From Deroplatys truncata (taxonomy: Eukaryota > Arthropoda > Insecta > Mantodea > Mantidae): a stretch of 64,000 nucleotides of DNA. The notes under the pieces are model-generated. The model searched no databases, was not told where the DNA came from, and worked only from the letters and a program-made list of their open reading frames with translations. Positions 12,250 through 24,800 of this stretch are shown piece by piece. A program made the position numbers and the translations under genes. Numbering within the stretch: the first letter of the stretch is position 1; each line of letters starts with the position of its first letter. The stretch spans positions 62,418,539 through 62,482,538 of the forward strand of contig CM060976.1 in assembly GCA_030765065.1 (NCBI GenBank), given 5' to 3'.

Positions 12250-13545
12250 TAGAGTCTTTCAATAAGTGTCGTGTCTTTGAATGTAAATAAAACACGTTCT
12301 ATAAATCATGGAGGATTATTTATTTTTTTTATTTTGGAACATAATTAATGTCATTACGTGTGGAAGAGAACATCAGTTAAGTGACCGCCGCAACTTCGTT
12401 GGGTTGCGCGTATACGCTTAACCTAATTTTCAATGACAGAAGAACGTAAATTAGGTCCAACTTCACGAATAACACGCATGATGTTATTCATAAGAACGTT
12501 TATTGTTTCTGGCTTGTTGACATAAACTCGAGATTTAACATAACCCCACAAGAAGTAATCCAACGGCGTTAAATCACATGACCTCGGGGGCCAGTTAACA
12601 TCACCATCAAGGGAAATGATGAAACTTCTCCTTCAAAAGATCGATTGTTTCGAGAGTCAGTATGACATGTGGCACCATCTTGCTGGAACCAGATGTTTCT
12701 GAGATCCATACCATCCAATTAAGGCCAAAAATAGTCCCTTATAAGGGCTCGGTATCTATCTCCATTGACAGTTAGAGCTTCTCCATCTTCATCTTGGAAA
12801 AAATATGGACCAATGATTCTACCATACCAAAATCCACACCACACAGTAACCTTTTGGGGATGAAGTGGTCGTTCTTGAATCTGCATTAGATTGTGATTGC
12901 TCTGATAGCGGCAAGTTTGTTTGTTAACACAACCATCCATCCAAAAGTGAGTTTTGTCTCTGAAGATGATCTTTCGACAGAATTCCGGGTCAGCTTCCAA
13001 TTGCTCCATAGCCCAGTCAGCGAATACACGGCGCAACCTATGGTCGTTGGGCTTTAGTTCTTGAGTTAACACCATTTTGTAGACGTGATACTTCATGTCC
13101 AGATGCAGAATTCGCCAAGTTGTGGTCGGCGAAAGCCCCAATTCTTGCGCTCGACGAGCAACTGATTTGTTTCCATTCTCGGTACACTCTCACGAACGCC
13201 GCCTATGTTTTCGTTGGGGCGCTTACGTCGATTATGCACAGGCGTTCTTTGATCGCTGACAGAACCACTTCTTTCAAATTTATCGATCAAACGCCGAATC
13301 CTTCTCTCGCAAGGACGATTATGCACACCGTAAACTTCACGCAATACACGGAAGGTTTGGCGAACAGATGATCCATTTGGATAATAATTTTTCATAATTT
13401 CTACGCGTTGCTGAATGCTGTTATGTTCCATGGGTATTTCTCAATAACAACTGTAACCACATGAAAAAAATGACTGCTGTAACTCAATAACAAGGACAGC
13501 TATCACATGTTAACGAAAGGACACTCTTGTTGAAAGACCCTTTAT
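12250..13545 (-). mobile_element. Decayed mariner-like DNA transposon (DUF4817-transposase type)
   Basis: The ends carry imperfect inverted repeats. The left end reads GAGTCTTTCAATAAGTGTCG (from about 12252). The reverse complement of the right end reads GGGTCTTTCAACAAGAGTGT (to about 13541). TA dinucleotides flank both, as expected of the Tc1/mariner superfamily. The ~1.3-kb length is typical, and the interior encodes a broken transposase on the minus strand. Confidence 0.8.
12380..13431 (-). pseudogene. Mariner-like transposase, broken
   Basis: The start at 13431 opens a helix-turn-helix DNA-binding region (RVEIMKNYYPNGSSVRQTFR, then RRIRRLIDKFERSGSV). A frame change near 13100-13140 leads to the catalytic part (LSPTTTWRILHLD, ELKPNDHRLRR, IIFRDKTHFWMDGCVNKQ, RPLHPQKVTVWCGFW, NGDRYRALI). 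A TAA at 12719-12721 interrupts it, but the homology continues in the same frame with a QQDGATCHT block near 12665 that holds the second catalytic aspartate. The rest toward 12380 is full of stops. The domain order fits transposases with an N-terminal DUF4817-like region. It is inactive. Confidence 0.82.
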
Positions 13546-13849
13546 ATCGAAATAGAGGCGAAACTGGTGAATATGAAGATTCCCCACTCCCAGACCACTA
13601 ACGGTTAAGCTTTGGAAAAGACGCATAACCCGCGACCATCGAGTAAAATAATATTCTGAATTTTTAATTACAAAATATAGTTGGACTGATATTTAATCTT
13701 AGCTGGACGGAGTTTCTCTTCTTAAGCTTCTTCAGTCTTTCTTTCTTTTCTGTGCTTGAAGTTTTACGTCCTTTAACCAGGTAGGTCATATCGGACGACG
13801 AATGATCGAAATGGTTGAAATGATGTTCGGATGGGCCCGGGATCTCTAC
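13546..13849. other. Unassigned sequence
   Basis: About 300 bp with no gene or recognised repeat. Confidence 0.35.
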
Positions 13850-13990
13850 AGCTTAGTTACTCAATCTCATTCTCAGGAAAAGGGAAAACCTCGTAAAAAT
13901 CTTATCCAGGTAACTCGCCCTAACTGAGAATCGAACTCGGGACCTCCTGAATATGAGCCTGACACGCTTCTCCAACACCACAGAGGTGAG
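13850..13990 (-). repeat. tRNA-like SINE remnant, minus strand
   Basis: The reverse complement has a box B-like GAGTTCGATTCTC preceded by CTCATATTCAGGAGGTCC, as in SINE-B heads. The head's 5' portion is degenerate, so the family is uncertain. Confidence 0.5.
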
Positions 13991-14359
13991 TTTATACAAT
14001 TATTTAACATGTCCTGCTAACGAATTTGGTTATAACATACGAAGGAAATAAGGCAAAACTTTCTTACTTCAGTGTTATTAAAGCGAGGATGGTGTTGCAT
14101 GTGTATCCTACCGTTATAAGCAGATTCGATTCTCTTTTGTACTCCTGTCTCTTAGGTACTAAATCGCGACCATCTACATATACAGTGTTTGTAAAAAAAG
14201 CCCGCGAATTTATCTTATTTGACATCCACATTCTGTAGAGTAGCAACAATTATTTTCTATTCTACGACAATCTCAACTAAGTCACTGACTTCTTCACAAG
14301 TATGTTCCTTTTTGTATAACTCCAACGTATTCGTATTCAAGTACAAGGGCTGCGTAAAT

Positions 14360-15170
14360 ATTTTTACTTTCTCTACTACGGTAGGGGTAGTATTGCATTC
14401 CACCCAAAAATTCGATACCGAGATTTCACCGGAATACATGTTTTGAGACCCCCTGAATCCAAAAAAAGCATTTTGGAAACATGTCCGTGTGTGTGTCTGT
14501 GAACAGCATAACTCAGAAACGAACAGTCGGATAAACACCAAACTTGAGATTTAGGTTCAGTATCTTCCAGAGATGCGACACGAAGGTTTTCAAGAAAATC
14601 CCCCCACCCCAGATTACCCTTTACATGGAACATTTTTCGAAAATTTTAATTTTCTCAAAAATGACTAACGATTTTGATTAAAATATCATATATTTAAAAT
14701 ACTTTTATGACAAATGAATTGTATATCTCGAATTTTCTGGGAATGTCTCCAAAAGTATTCTTCATTGTGAACGACTTTTGTATAACTGGTAAACCATAAG
14801 AGATAAACAAAATTTTACTACACAAAAAATGTAGATCGCGTTAAAATACAAAATTTATGTCATATACCTTTTTTGTTGAGTGAACCATTTTCGAGATATT
14901 GCTTGTTATTCCTTTAAATTTTCCAATACTTACACTTTTTCTCAAATTCGTTATTCATGTTTTATTTGTCCTGGTAATGCAAAGAAAATGGAATACTCCA
15001 CATAGCAACCAGCTCTTAAAATATTTGACTCGCTTAAAGCCTACCATATTCCCCTTGCATCTACAAGAAAATTACCAAGAAGATTAACATCTCGATATCT
15101 CGATTACGATGAAGCATATGGAGAATAAGCGTTTGTAAAAATATTTTGTACAAGAGTAGAGAAAGTCATG
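14360..15170 (-). repeat. TIR-A repeat, copy 1
   Basis: A non-coding ~810-bp repeat whose ends are inverted copies of ACTTTCTCTAC (TTTTTACTTTCTCTAC at 14361, GTAGAGAAAGT ending at about 15166). The interior matches eight other copies here, including a CA-rich patch, ACCCAAAAATTCGATACCG, and a block ending in TGGTTTACC. The terminal repeats and lack of coding suggest a non-autonomous DNA transposon. Confidence 0.75.
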
Positions 15171-15214
15171 TGAGTGAAACATATCAGATTTTTTTAATCC
15201 TTCAATAATCTATG

Positions 15215-15770
15215 AAATACATCACCGAGCAACGTGGCGCCGCGTTAACGGAAGGTCCCGGATTCGATTCCCAGCGACCGCCCACTCTGACCCACGGGTT
15301 TTTTGGGGTGTTTTCCCGAGCCGTCAGAGGCAGGCTGAATGGTTTCTCTTGTCCTCCGAATTTCCTATCCCTCCATTAATCCTTTCATTCATCTTTCGCC
15401 CCGTTAAGTCTGTTTCAGGGTTGAAACATCGACGATGGTGTCGGTGCGGCGTGGCAGAGAAATGGGTGTTCTCTGCAAAACTTTCTCTGTCCCTCGGCCT
15501 TCGGCTGGTTGCCGGGGTATACTGATATCCCCTTGGAGGCGTTGGACCCTCTGTGGGCGCCTCGATCTGCCTGTCTGACTGACGGAGCGTCTCAATCTGG
15601 AAACTATAGGGATCCTCCCATTGCTGTGTCGTTACTCCTGGTTCCGGCTGCCCGGTGTCTCCGCTCACCTCATTCCTCCCTCCCTCCCTCCCAAGGGTAC
15701 ACCCTCGAGGGGCATACAGCATCCTCATTCATTGGTACGGTGCCGAGTCGCGTCTAATACACATTTCATT
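15215..15770 (+). repeat. SINE-B copy with extended 3' body
   Basis: The head CACCGAGCAACGTGGCGCC leads into box B-like GGATTCGATTCCC (about 15270-15282), then CCACTCTGACC and TTTTCCCGAG. The tail near 15690-15750 (CCCTCGAGGGGCATAC, GGTACGGTGCCGAG) recurs in the copy at 59850-60385. Confidence 0.75.
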
Positions 15771-16359
15771 CCATTCCATGAAATGCAATGGGGGTATGTT
15801 AGGGACCATGTCTGTCAGGAAGAATTGTCAAAATTAGTCGAGTGGTTTTTGAGATTACCCAACAAACACACATACACACACATTTTCTCTCCTTATAGTA
15901 TTATATATATTTATTTATAATTTAGTAATACAACATAGTTTCTACGATCAGGACGTAACTTTTGGAACCGGTTATAAAAATAGTCAAATAAACGTGTTAG
16001 AGCAAAGTTGTGAGACTGTTATATAGGAATTGTGTAACTGGATGTATGGTTATTTTGCTTTTTGAAACGGTTCCGTTCAAGAAGTCGTTCTTAATTTATT
16101 TTCATAATTTATTTCCTACCTCTACGCCCGAAGCCGGGTTACATAAGCATTCCGTCCCCAAATACTCAGTGAGGAGTTAGTCATTTATCGGATTTCTATT
16201 CCACCACTCGCTTGTTTATGGATAATAAAGATATAAGCTGCGCATGGAGTGTGCAAGCAGAACCTATGCATTTCCCAATATGTACCAATTTTACTTCCAG
16301 CTCTACACCCCTGATATAAAGACAAGCTGATTCTTATGGTTTTTACTTTCTGTACTACG
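15771..16359. other. Unassigned sequence
   Basis: A short CA-rich tract lies near 15868-15882; otherwise AT-rich, with no gene or recognised repeat. Confidence 0.35.
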
Positions 16360-17185
16360 TATAGTAAGTAAGGGAAATATTGAATTCCGCCCAAAAATTC
16401 AATATCGAGATTTCACCGGAAATACATGTTTTAAGACCCCGTGAATAAAAACATAAGGATTTATAGAAAAAGGTCGGTGTGTGTGTGTGTGTCTGTGAAC
16501 AACATAACTCAAAAACGAAAAGTCACATGAATACCAAACTTGGTATTTAGGTTCAGCATCTTTCAAAGATGCGACACGAAGGTTGTCAAGAAAATTCCTC
16601 CACCCCGACTACCCTTTACATGGAACATTTTTTGAAAATTTTGTTTTTCTCAAAAGGCTCTAACGATTTTGATTAAAATATCACATATTTAAGATATTTT
16701 TATGGTAACTGAAATGTATATCTTGAATTTTCTGAGAATGTTCCCAAAAGTCGTCTTCATTCTGAATAAATTTTGCATCACTGGTAAACCGTAAGAGATA
16801 GAGAAAATTTTCTGCACAAAAATTTAGATCTCGTTAAAACACAGAATTTGTCATACCTTTTTTTTGCTGAGTGAACCATTTCCGAGATTTTGCTTGTTAT
16901 TTGTTTGAATTTTCCAATACTTATACTTTTTCTCAAATGGGAATTTATTATTCGGTTTATTTTATTTATTTTTTATGTCCTGGATATGCAAAATGACTGG
17001 AATGTTCCACATAGCAACAGCTCTTAAAATATTTAACTATCGCTTAAAGCTACCATATTCCCCTTGCACCTACAAGAAAATTAGCACTGAGATGGTTTCT
17101 GAAAATGTTTATATCGATTAATATGAAGTAGATGGAGAATAAGCGTTTATAAAAATAGTTTGTACAAGAGTAGAGAAAGTAATGT
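16360..17185 (-). repeat. TIR-A repeat, copy 2
   Basis: It runs from TTTTACTTTCTGTAC (16361) to TAGAGAAAGT (17171-17180) and aligns throughout with copy 1, including the GT microsatellite (about 16477-16493) and the ACCCTTTACATGGAACATTTTT block. No coding capacity. Confidence 0.75.
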
Positions 17186-18169
17186 GAGTGTAACACAAGA
17201 TGTTTTAGGAATATAGCCTTTTCACGCCCTTTCTGGCTCTTGCACTGTTTAAGCGACAGAACTTTTTGCACCTTTTTATGCACGCCATTATATCGAGCCG
17301 ATATGACGGCCTTTTATTACGCGCTCATCTGTTAGTCCGATGTCAATGACAAATGAGCTTTAAAGTACATGATAGGCACTAATTGCTATTGCATAGTCTT
17401 TTGGTTGTGTTTCGGTGCCGCTAATGGATAGCTTACAAGTCACGTGACGCGTGAAATGTTGGTAAGTTGCCATGGAGTTGATGTACGCTTGGATTCAACT
17501 GTTTTCAATTTGATGTAGCTATTAAACACAGTACCACCACAACAACGAGAAAAACTGGGATGTAATACACGAATGTAACGTTACACGTTATGAACCAAAA
17601 ACTATTTTAAAGATCCGCCTCTCCAAACCCAGGACTATTACCTATCGAAATATCAGTGAAAAGGGTATACTCGTACATTCATCCCTTTAGAAGGTAACTG
17701 TACGCACCGAGATAGTGACAAGCTATAATATAATACACAGTGCCTTCGTTTTATGCGAAGGCCATAACCGCCTTATATGCGTATCGGCCGAGACGGCATG
17801 GCCTCGGTATTACACCACTGCGCAGAAACGTCAAAGGTACGTTTATCAGCTGTGAGGTGTCACAGTCGTTGCTTTGTCTTCGTGTTTTAAAATGTTTCGA
17901 CAATACCTGTGTTGTGTGTGATATCCTTAGGAATGTTATCTTGTCAGTCCACGGAAATGCCTGCCAACAAATTCAGGTTTGCACAGCGTATTTTTATGAA
18001 AGGTACATACGTGAAAACTGAATTATGTAGACAAACGTGTAGACAATTTCAGTAGCAATTTCCTGGTTATTCAGTTCCGGATAGAGACACTGAGATGTTT
18101 GGTCAATAAATTTAGAACAACGGGATCGCTAAATGCTAAAAAATAAAGTTTGTAGGAACAATCCCCACA
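17186..18169. other. Unassigned sequence
   Basis: No supportable gene. The frame at 17740-18021 (93 residues) has no recognised motif. Confidence 0.35.
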
Positions 18170-18420
18170 ACATAGACGAACTTAAGGACAATATAAAAGC
18201 ACAAATTATGAACGTTACGCAAGAAAAACTTATGCGTGTGAATGGTAATTTCATTCGATGATGTCAAGAATGTCTGTGCGCAGATAGACACCACTTTCAA
18301 CAACACTTATAACAAGGTTCATGCTCATTACATATATGTTACAAACAATCGTGAGTAAGTAACGCGGGAGTTAAGGAACGGAAAACCCCGCAGTGTAGTA
18401 GACTGTGTGCGGAGCACGCA
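18170..18420 (+). pseudogene. Transposase C-terminal scrap (mariner-like)
   Basis: The translation from about 18176 reads DELKDNIKAQIMNVTQEKL and continues with NGNFIR, a stop, then CQECL and HHFQQHL. This is the C-terminal layout (ELK-x-I, NF-R, HHF) of mariner-like transposases of the DUF4817 type. The DNA also aligns with the reverse complement of 38050-38300, the end of a longer transposase remnant. No intact ORF remains. Confidence 0.6.
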
Positions 18421-18785
18421 TTCATGGTTATAAGTATGACAATAAGCTACAATTAGTAACTAAAGTTTGTTATTCTTTTAGTATAAAATCTGTGTAATGT
18501 AGTTTTTTACTGAAGAATAAAAACCATACAGCGTAAAAACCTAGTGCAGGCGAAGATATTAATTTGTACATATATAGGACTAGATAGTTATTTTGTTGCG
18601 TTTTATACATTTTGTTACACTTGAAAGTCAAGATGATATTAGCCACATGAAGCAATCGTCTTTGGGAATCTGTGAAAGTGATAGTGACTTTTTTCATAAA
18701 TGGCTTTTATCGTTACTTTTGACATAAACATTTAGTGAATTTTAACTTAAATTCTTTATCTTGGTTACCGAAATTAATATATATA
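18421..18785. other. Left flank of the palindrome
   Basis: AT-rich, non-coding, ending in a run of TA. It has no match to the right flank at 35362 onward, so the palindrome ends at this boundary. Confidence 0.5.
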
Positions 18786-18791
18786 TATATA
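18786..18791. repeat. Candidate target-site duplication, left (TATATA)
   Basis: The six bases before the terminal AGTAGG equal the six after the terminal CCTACT at the other end (35356-35361). The left copy lies in a longer TA run, which weakens it as proof. Confidence 0.5.
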
Positions 18792-18829
18792 AGTAGGATA
18801 TATAGGAGAGAGCTGGCGCAGTTTTTTGC

Positions 18830-19760
18830 GTTTATATGGGAAAGGATAGGGAAAACGAGGCTAGATGCGTCGGTTCAAGGAGGAAAATGCGTTTATATGG
18901 GGGAGATAGGGAATACGAGGACTGACGCTAGGCTAGACGGTGGTAGGAGGGGGAGTGCGCTTTATATGAGACAGATAGGGAATACGTGGAGAGGTGCTAG
19001 GCTAGACGGAGGCTGAGTAATGTATGGTTTATATGAGCGGTATAGGAAAACGATGAGAGGTGTTAGACTAGACAGGGCTTGAAACGTAGTGCATGGTTTA
19101 TATGAGAGATATAGGAAAACGATGAGAGGTGTTAGACTAGACAGGGCTTGAAACGTAGTGCATGATTTATATGAGAGATATAGGAAAACGAGGAAAGGTG
19201 TTAGGCTAGACAGAAGTCGAGGAGTAGAGTATGGTTTATATGAGAAGTATAGGAAAACGAGGAGAGGTATTAGATTAGGAGAATTGAGTTTGTGTTTATA
19301 AGGAGAGACGAGAAAACGGAGAGAGATCCTATGCTAGGATAGACAGGTGTTAAAGTTAGGTTAGATAGGAAACCAAGGAGTGATACTCAGCTAGAGGGGG
19401 GGCAGGAGGGAATGAGCTTTTGAGAGGTAGGGGATACGGGAAGTGGTGTTAGACTAGACAGGGCTTGAAACGTAGGGCATGGTTTATATGTATGAGAAGT
19501 ATAGGAACAGGAAGAGGGGTGCTAGGCTAGACAGAGGTTGAGGAGTAGAGTATAGTTTATATGAGAGGTATAGGAAAACGAGAGAGGCGTTAGGCTAGAC
19601 AGAGCTAGAGGAGTAGAGTATGGTTTATATGAGAGGTATAGGAACAGGAGGAGAGGTGTTCGGCTAGACAGGTAGTGTAGCAGTAGGAATATGGACTTAT
19701 ATACAGGAGAGATAGGGAATAGGAGGTGCTAGACTTGAAAGCGACTTTAGACGTGAACAT
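18830..19760 (+). repeat. ~69-bp subterminal tandem repeat (left)
   Basis: Units contain GGTTTATATGAGAGRTATAG, then GAAAACGA and TTAGRCTAGACAG, repeating about every 69 bp (e.g. near 19022, 19092, 19162, 19229). Divergence between units is moderate. The mirrored block is at 34290-35320. Confidence 0.8.
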
Positions 19761-19814
19761 AGTGGAAAACTGTTTCATGTCAATGATCTAGACATGCCCA
19801 TCACGTAACCTATT

Positions 19815-20120
19815 CAGGGAAAAGGTGACTCGTTCAGGGGAAAAGGTGACTGCTCAGGGAAAAAGGAGGCCCACAAAGCGAAAAAGTTGACAGGCAAAGG
19901 GAAAAATGTGACCAGCAAAGGGAAAAATGTGACCAGCAAAGGGAAAAAGGTGACCAGCAAAGGGAAAAAGGTGACCAGCAAAGGGAAAAAGGCGACATGC
20001 AACGGGAAAAAGGTGACCAGTAAAGGGAAAAATGTAGCCAGCCAAGGGAAAAAGGTGACCACCAAAGGGAAAAAGGTGAGCCATAAAGGGAAAAAGGTGA
20101 CCTGCAACGGGAAAAGCTAA
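19815..20120 (+). repeat. 21-bp minisatellite (left)
   Basis: About fourteen units of a 21-bp word, read as AAAGGGAAAAAGGTGACC plus AGC. Because 21 is a multiple of three, long open frames exist on both strands (KGKKVTS on plus, FPLLVTF on minus). These are by-products of the repeat and not genes. The mirrored array is at 33945-34262. Confidence 0.9.
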
Positions 20121-20124
20121 CCCA

Positions 20125-21460
20125 CTCACACTAACAGGTAAGTAATTCAGCTAGTATTGCAAGAGGTTGACTGCATCATAGCAGTGTATGATTTCACAGG
20201 TAATTCAGCTAGTATCGCATGTATTTAGGCTAATTCATCCAGTAACACAGAATAGATTCCAGAGGCTAACTGCATCATGGCTCTGCATAATTTCACAGGT
20301 AATTCAGCTAGTATCGTAGGTATTTAGGCTAATTCAGCTAGTATCACAAGAGGATAGATTCTAGGGTTGGGTATAGCTTAGTGTCGTATTTCACAGGTAA
20401 TTCAGAGAGTATCGTAGGTATTTAGGTTAATTCAAGTATCACAGACGTTTAGAGTAATTCAGCTAGCATTACAGGAGGGTAGGTTCCAGGGGTTGGTTAT
20501 AACATAGCTTCGTATTTCACAGATAGTTCGGGTAATATCGTAAGTATTTGAGGTAATCGACATAGCTTCACAGATATTATTGATAATTTCGATCAGAGAT
20601 TTGTATCACAGCTATTTAAGGTAAATGCAGGTGATTCAGGTTGTATCAATGGTATTTGAGTCATTTTAACAGGTAATTCATCTAGTATCATTGGTATCTA
20701 AGGCAAACCAGATAGTATCAAAGGTGCTCGTGCTAATTTAGAGCAGGAATTCGTATCAGAGCTAGTTAAGTTAATTTCACATGATTCGGGTAGTATCACA
20801 GGTATTTAAGTCATTTTCACAGGCAATTCAGCTAGTATCGTAGGTATTTAGGCTAATTCATCTAGTATCACAGGAGACTAGATTCCAGAGGCTAAATGCC
20901 TCATAGCTATGCATGATTTCACAGGTAATTCAGCTAGTATCGTAGGTATTTAGGCTAATTCAGCTAGTATCACAGGAGGCTAGATTCCAGGGTTGGGTAT
21001 AGCATAGTTTCGTATTTCACAGGTAATTCAGAGGGTATCGTAGGTATTTAGGATAATTCAAGTAACATAGGTGTTTAGAGTAATTAAGCAAGCATTACAG
21101 GAGGGTAGGTTCCAGGGGTTGGTATAGTTTCGTATTTTACAGATAGTTCAGGTAATATCGTAAGTATTTGGGTAATCAGCATAGTTTCACAGATGCTCGT
21201 AATAATTTCGATCAGAGATTTGTATCACAGCTATTTAAGGTAAATGCAGGTGATTCAGGTTGTATCAATGGTATTTGAGTAATTTTAACAGACAATTCTG
21301 ATAGTATCACAGGTGCTCGTACTAATTTAGCGCAGGAATTCGTATCTGAGCTAGTTAATGTAATTTCACTTGAATCGAGTAGTATCACAGGTATTTAAGT
21401 CATTTTAACAGGCAATTCAACTAGTATCACAGGTACTCATGGTAATATAGAGAGTAATTA
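20125..21460 (+). repeat. ~590-bp higher-order repeat (left, two units)
   Basis: Built from short words such as GGTAATTCAGCTAGTATC and GGTATTTAGGCTAATTC. A longer period is visible: GCAGGAATTCGTATC recurs near 20743 and 21331. The right arm (33200-33920) has only one such unit. Confidence 0.8.
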
Positions 21461-21614
21461 GATTATAAACATTTCGCATCCATCGTTACAACAATTTATA
21501 TACTTTTTTTCTAAATCTTACAAACTTATTATATGTTAAACAGTTATTGTACGATGCGGAGAGGGATAAACTGCATATTGGTTCACAAATTGAAAAGCTT
21601 TACGTCAACATACC

Positions 21615-21620
21615 TTTATT
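21615..21620 (-). terminator. Polyadenylation signal AATAAA (left polymerase copy)
   Basis: TTTATT on plus is AATAAA on the minus strand, about 200 nt past the polymerase stop. Its mirror is at 33028-33033. Confidence 0.5.
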
Positions 21621-21821
21621 TTAGTTCGTTGTAGATGTCTCTCCCCTTTTATCTAGGCTTGAGACTAGCACTAGGATTGCTCCTAATGGCAGGGTTACCA
21701 CCTTCCCTTCCATCTTATTTCTTCATCAGGCGTCAGCTATCAGCATATACAGCACACAGATAACATTCTTTTTTAAGATTGTAGACTCACGAGAAAATCT
21801 TTATCTTTAACTTACATTCTT

Positions 21822-24800
21822 TTAAGCACTGTTTGTAATATTGTAATGTCCATACGCATATGTCGTTATCCCGTCCTCAGCAATAATTCTTTTATCATCA
21901 AACGGAGTCAATGCAATTTCATTCACTTGCACTGTAGCAAGAGCATGCTTTCGTGATAGGATCAGATTCATAGGTGTTCTGATGATTTCACTGGTTTTAA
22001 GACAGTCTGTATAGCTGTCAAACGAAATGTACTGCTTAATAGCGCTACGTTTTATACCTTTAATCTTTTTTATCATTGACCCTTGAATATCTAAGGCATA
22101 CATCTTAGGACGTAGTCCAACAAAGCGTAGGATGATTGTGCTATTAGCCTCATCTTTAAATTTTCCCAATACCTTCTTGTTCTGAGTAGAGTAACATATA
22201 TGGTTGACAGTGTAATCAGTTGTATCGAGATGCTCAAGAAAACGTAGCTTATCCTGGTACACATCTTCAGTTGTTACACGATGAATGAACGAATCAGTGT
22301 CCATATACATAAGCTTCAGGTTTTCGGCTCCATAATAAGGCAACAAAACGTCGTAATGATAGTTATACATTAATGTCTTGGAGATGTCCAACACACTCAT
22401 ACCAATGTATATAGGCTTGTTGAATACAATCTGACGAGAGGCCATATGTACAGCAGCTAGATTATCAGCATATATCGTCCTGTCGATAAACGTAGGCTTG
22501 GCGATCAGCTTCTCTAGAGTTTTTTCATTGGTCACCAGTCGTATATCCATACGGTTATGCAGGTTCTCCATAGGTTTTCCAAATATAGCGTTGTTAAAGA
22601 GCTTGTAGAGATCCTTCTCGAAATCATTTGCAGCTTGTTGTCGTAGCCTGTTGTTAAATTCCACATAAGGTTTCAACCACTGAGACTGTCGGAATTGTAG
22701 CACACGATGGATTTTTGTTAGTCGTAGTCCATGACTAAGAGCTTGCTTCAAAGCCATGTAATGCACTACATACTTCTTTCGAGGTCCAAGATGAGGTATC
22801 AGTTTCTTTGTAGATGATTCCAATGGTTTCATACACTCTGGCAGGAAAGGTAGATCGTTGTGTAGATCGTGAAGTTCAGCAGGATACTCGATGTCGACTT
22901 CTAATATGTACCCATGAGGATCATCTTCTTGTAGTGTTTCTAAGTTGATTTCTTCAGGTGACACCCACTGAAATCCACCAAAAGGAAGGGCGTGACACAT
23001 TGCCCACCCATATTGGTTATTAGCGTCCTCGTATGTGATAAATTGGGTTGGTCTCGACGGATCAAACTTATCCATATAAGTGTTATTAGCCTCAGCATAC
23101 CGATGGGAAACTTGGCATAAACCTCCTCTTATACCTGATTCCACCATGAGTAGTTGATCATAATCTTGTAACAGCTCCAGCTTAATTCCAGTATACAGTA
23201 ACATGGCGTCCCATGTAAGACCTGGAGAGGTAAAATAATGGGCAGGATCAACTTTGTGTGTTTTAAGGGTTTGCTCTCTGAACGTCTCAAAGACATCAGC
23301 TAGGAGAAGTACATCCGAAGTTAAGTAGAGATCGCTGTACTCTCCCAGGTTTCTCACATTAAACAGCTCCCATACATTTCTAGCATGATCGTAGTCAGTA
23401 TCAGTAATTTCTTCTTCATTTAATCTATTGTAGAAGTAGTCCTTAGGAGGCAAGCAGGTCTCGTTCAGGACATCCCATGACGTAACAAAATCATAGGGAA
23501 ATACACCCTTACGGGTCATCAACTTCAATTTGTCTTCTCCAAAGTACTTTAGCGTTTCAGGATACGAGGTTAGATTTTTTACTAACTTATCCAAGCTTGT
23601 ACTGAGGAATCGGAAGCTATCCACAAATCGAAGCTTTATATCTCCTACATACTTGGTGAATGAGATATAGCTTTCTTCAGAGTTAGGAATTACCTCCACA
23701 CGTTCACTTGTACAACCCAGCTCCTTAGCAATGAAATGAGTCATATCCGCTAAGGTTATGCATGAAGACTGGTATATATTTAGGTGTTTTACAGGCTAAA
23801 TTACATTCATTATGAAGACTTCCACGATATTCACCGCTGATGTGATCATGGTCGCGTACTTTGTAGTTTTCTCCTGTAAAGCCTTTTCCACACAAGTAGC
23901 ATGCCGTAGAAGACTCAAAATCCTTTTGCTGTTGTTCCGTAAGTTTCAGAGGCTTAGTAGATTTGTATATGTCATCAATCATTTTTGCAAGAGATGTCAG
24001 GTACAGCATAAACTTCTGAGCAGCATCAGCACCACGATACACATAGGGTTGCTTAGGAAGACCAGTTTCGAGATGTTCAACACTGGATGTAGGCTTCACG
24101 TAAACACAGAAGCTCATTGGTGTGTGCTCTTGATAAGGGGTTGTATAGGAAGTTTCAGGATTGGGTATACACGTATGGCATGGAGTGAGAATACTCTCAA
24201 AATCAGCATAGATGGCATAAGGCACTTTCAGCATCCTCTCAACATTTTTAAACTGAACAATTGATTTCTCCTTGGTAGGCATAACTACCCTCGCAACACC
24301 ATGTTGAATACAGACGGCTACATGTTCTTGCAGTTTTTCCTGTCCACTTAGTCCATATCGATCATCAAAATGTGTAAAGCAGCGCTTACAAGTATAAACC
24401 CGTCCATTATGACTAGTTTTCTGGCGTCGAACGAGTTTCTCAAAATTCTTTATATATACGTAGTGATGTTTTCCACTACTATCATTCAATAGTAGCAGGT
24501 CGCGATGTTCAGGTAGTTCAATATCAACAACCTTTATCGGATACACTTCATGCTTCTCATCCAGCCCGAAAACGTTAATAGATATCTTGTTAAACTTCTC
24601 AAATTTTGGTATTTGAGAAAGTGGAGTAGGATAGGAAACACAGCTGAAGTCCTACTTATCTTGAAGTTGTTTGTATTTGTTCACACGCTGTGCATCCTTC
24701 CCTATGAATTTAGCTAATATAGAGTACATGAAACATTTCTCGTCGGTAAAGCTCTGAATGTTTATACATGCTTTCCTTGCTTCAACAGCTGACGGTAGTG

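Noticed and set aside
19814-20129. Repeat-protein genes in the 21-bp array (frames of 77-97 residues, both strands, and their right-arm counterparts)
   Set aside because: They arise from a stop-free 21-bp period and are open on both strands; no promoter or conserved flank.
20125-21460. CRISPR-like array
   Set aside because: Repeats are contiguous and degenerate with no unique spacers, in a eukaryotic context.
23812-24264. 150-residue frame antisense to the polymerase (and 30384-30836)
   Set aside because: Shadow of the polymerase coding strand; identical in both arms only because the arms are.
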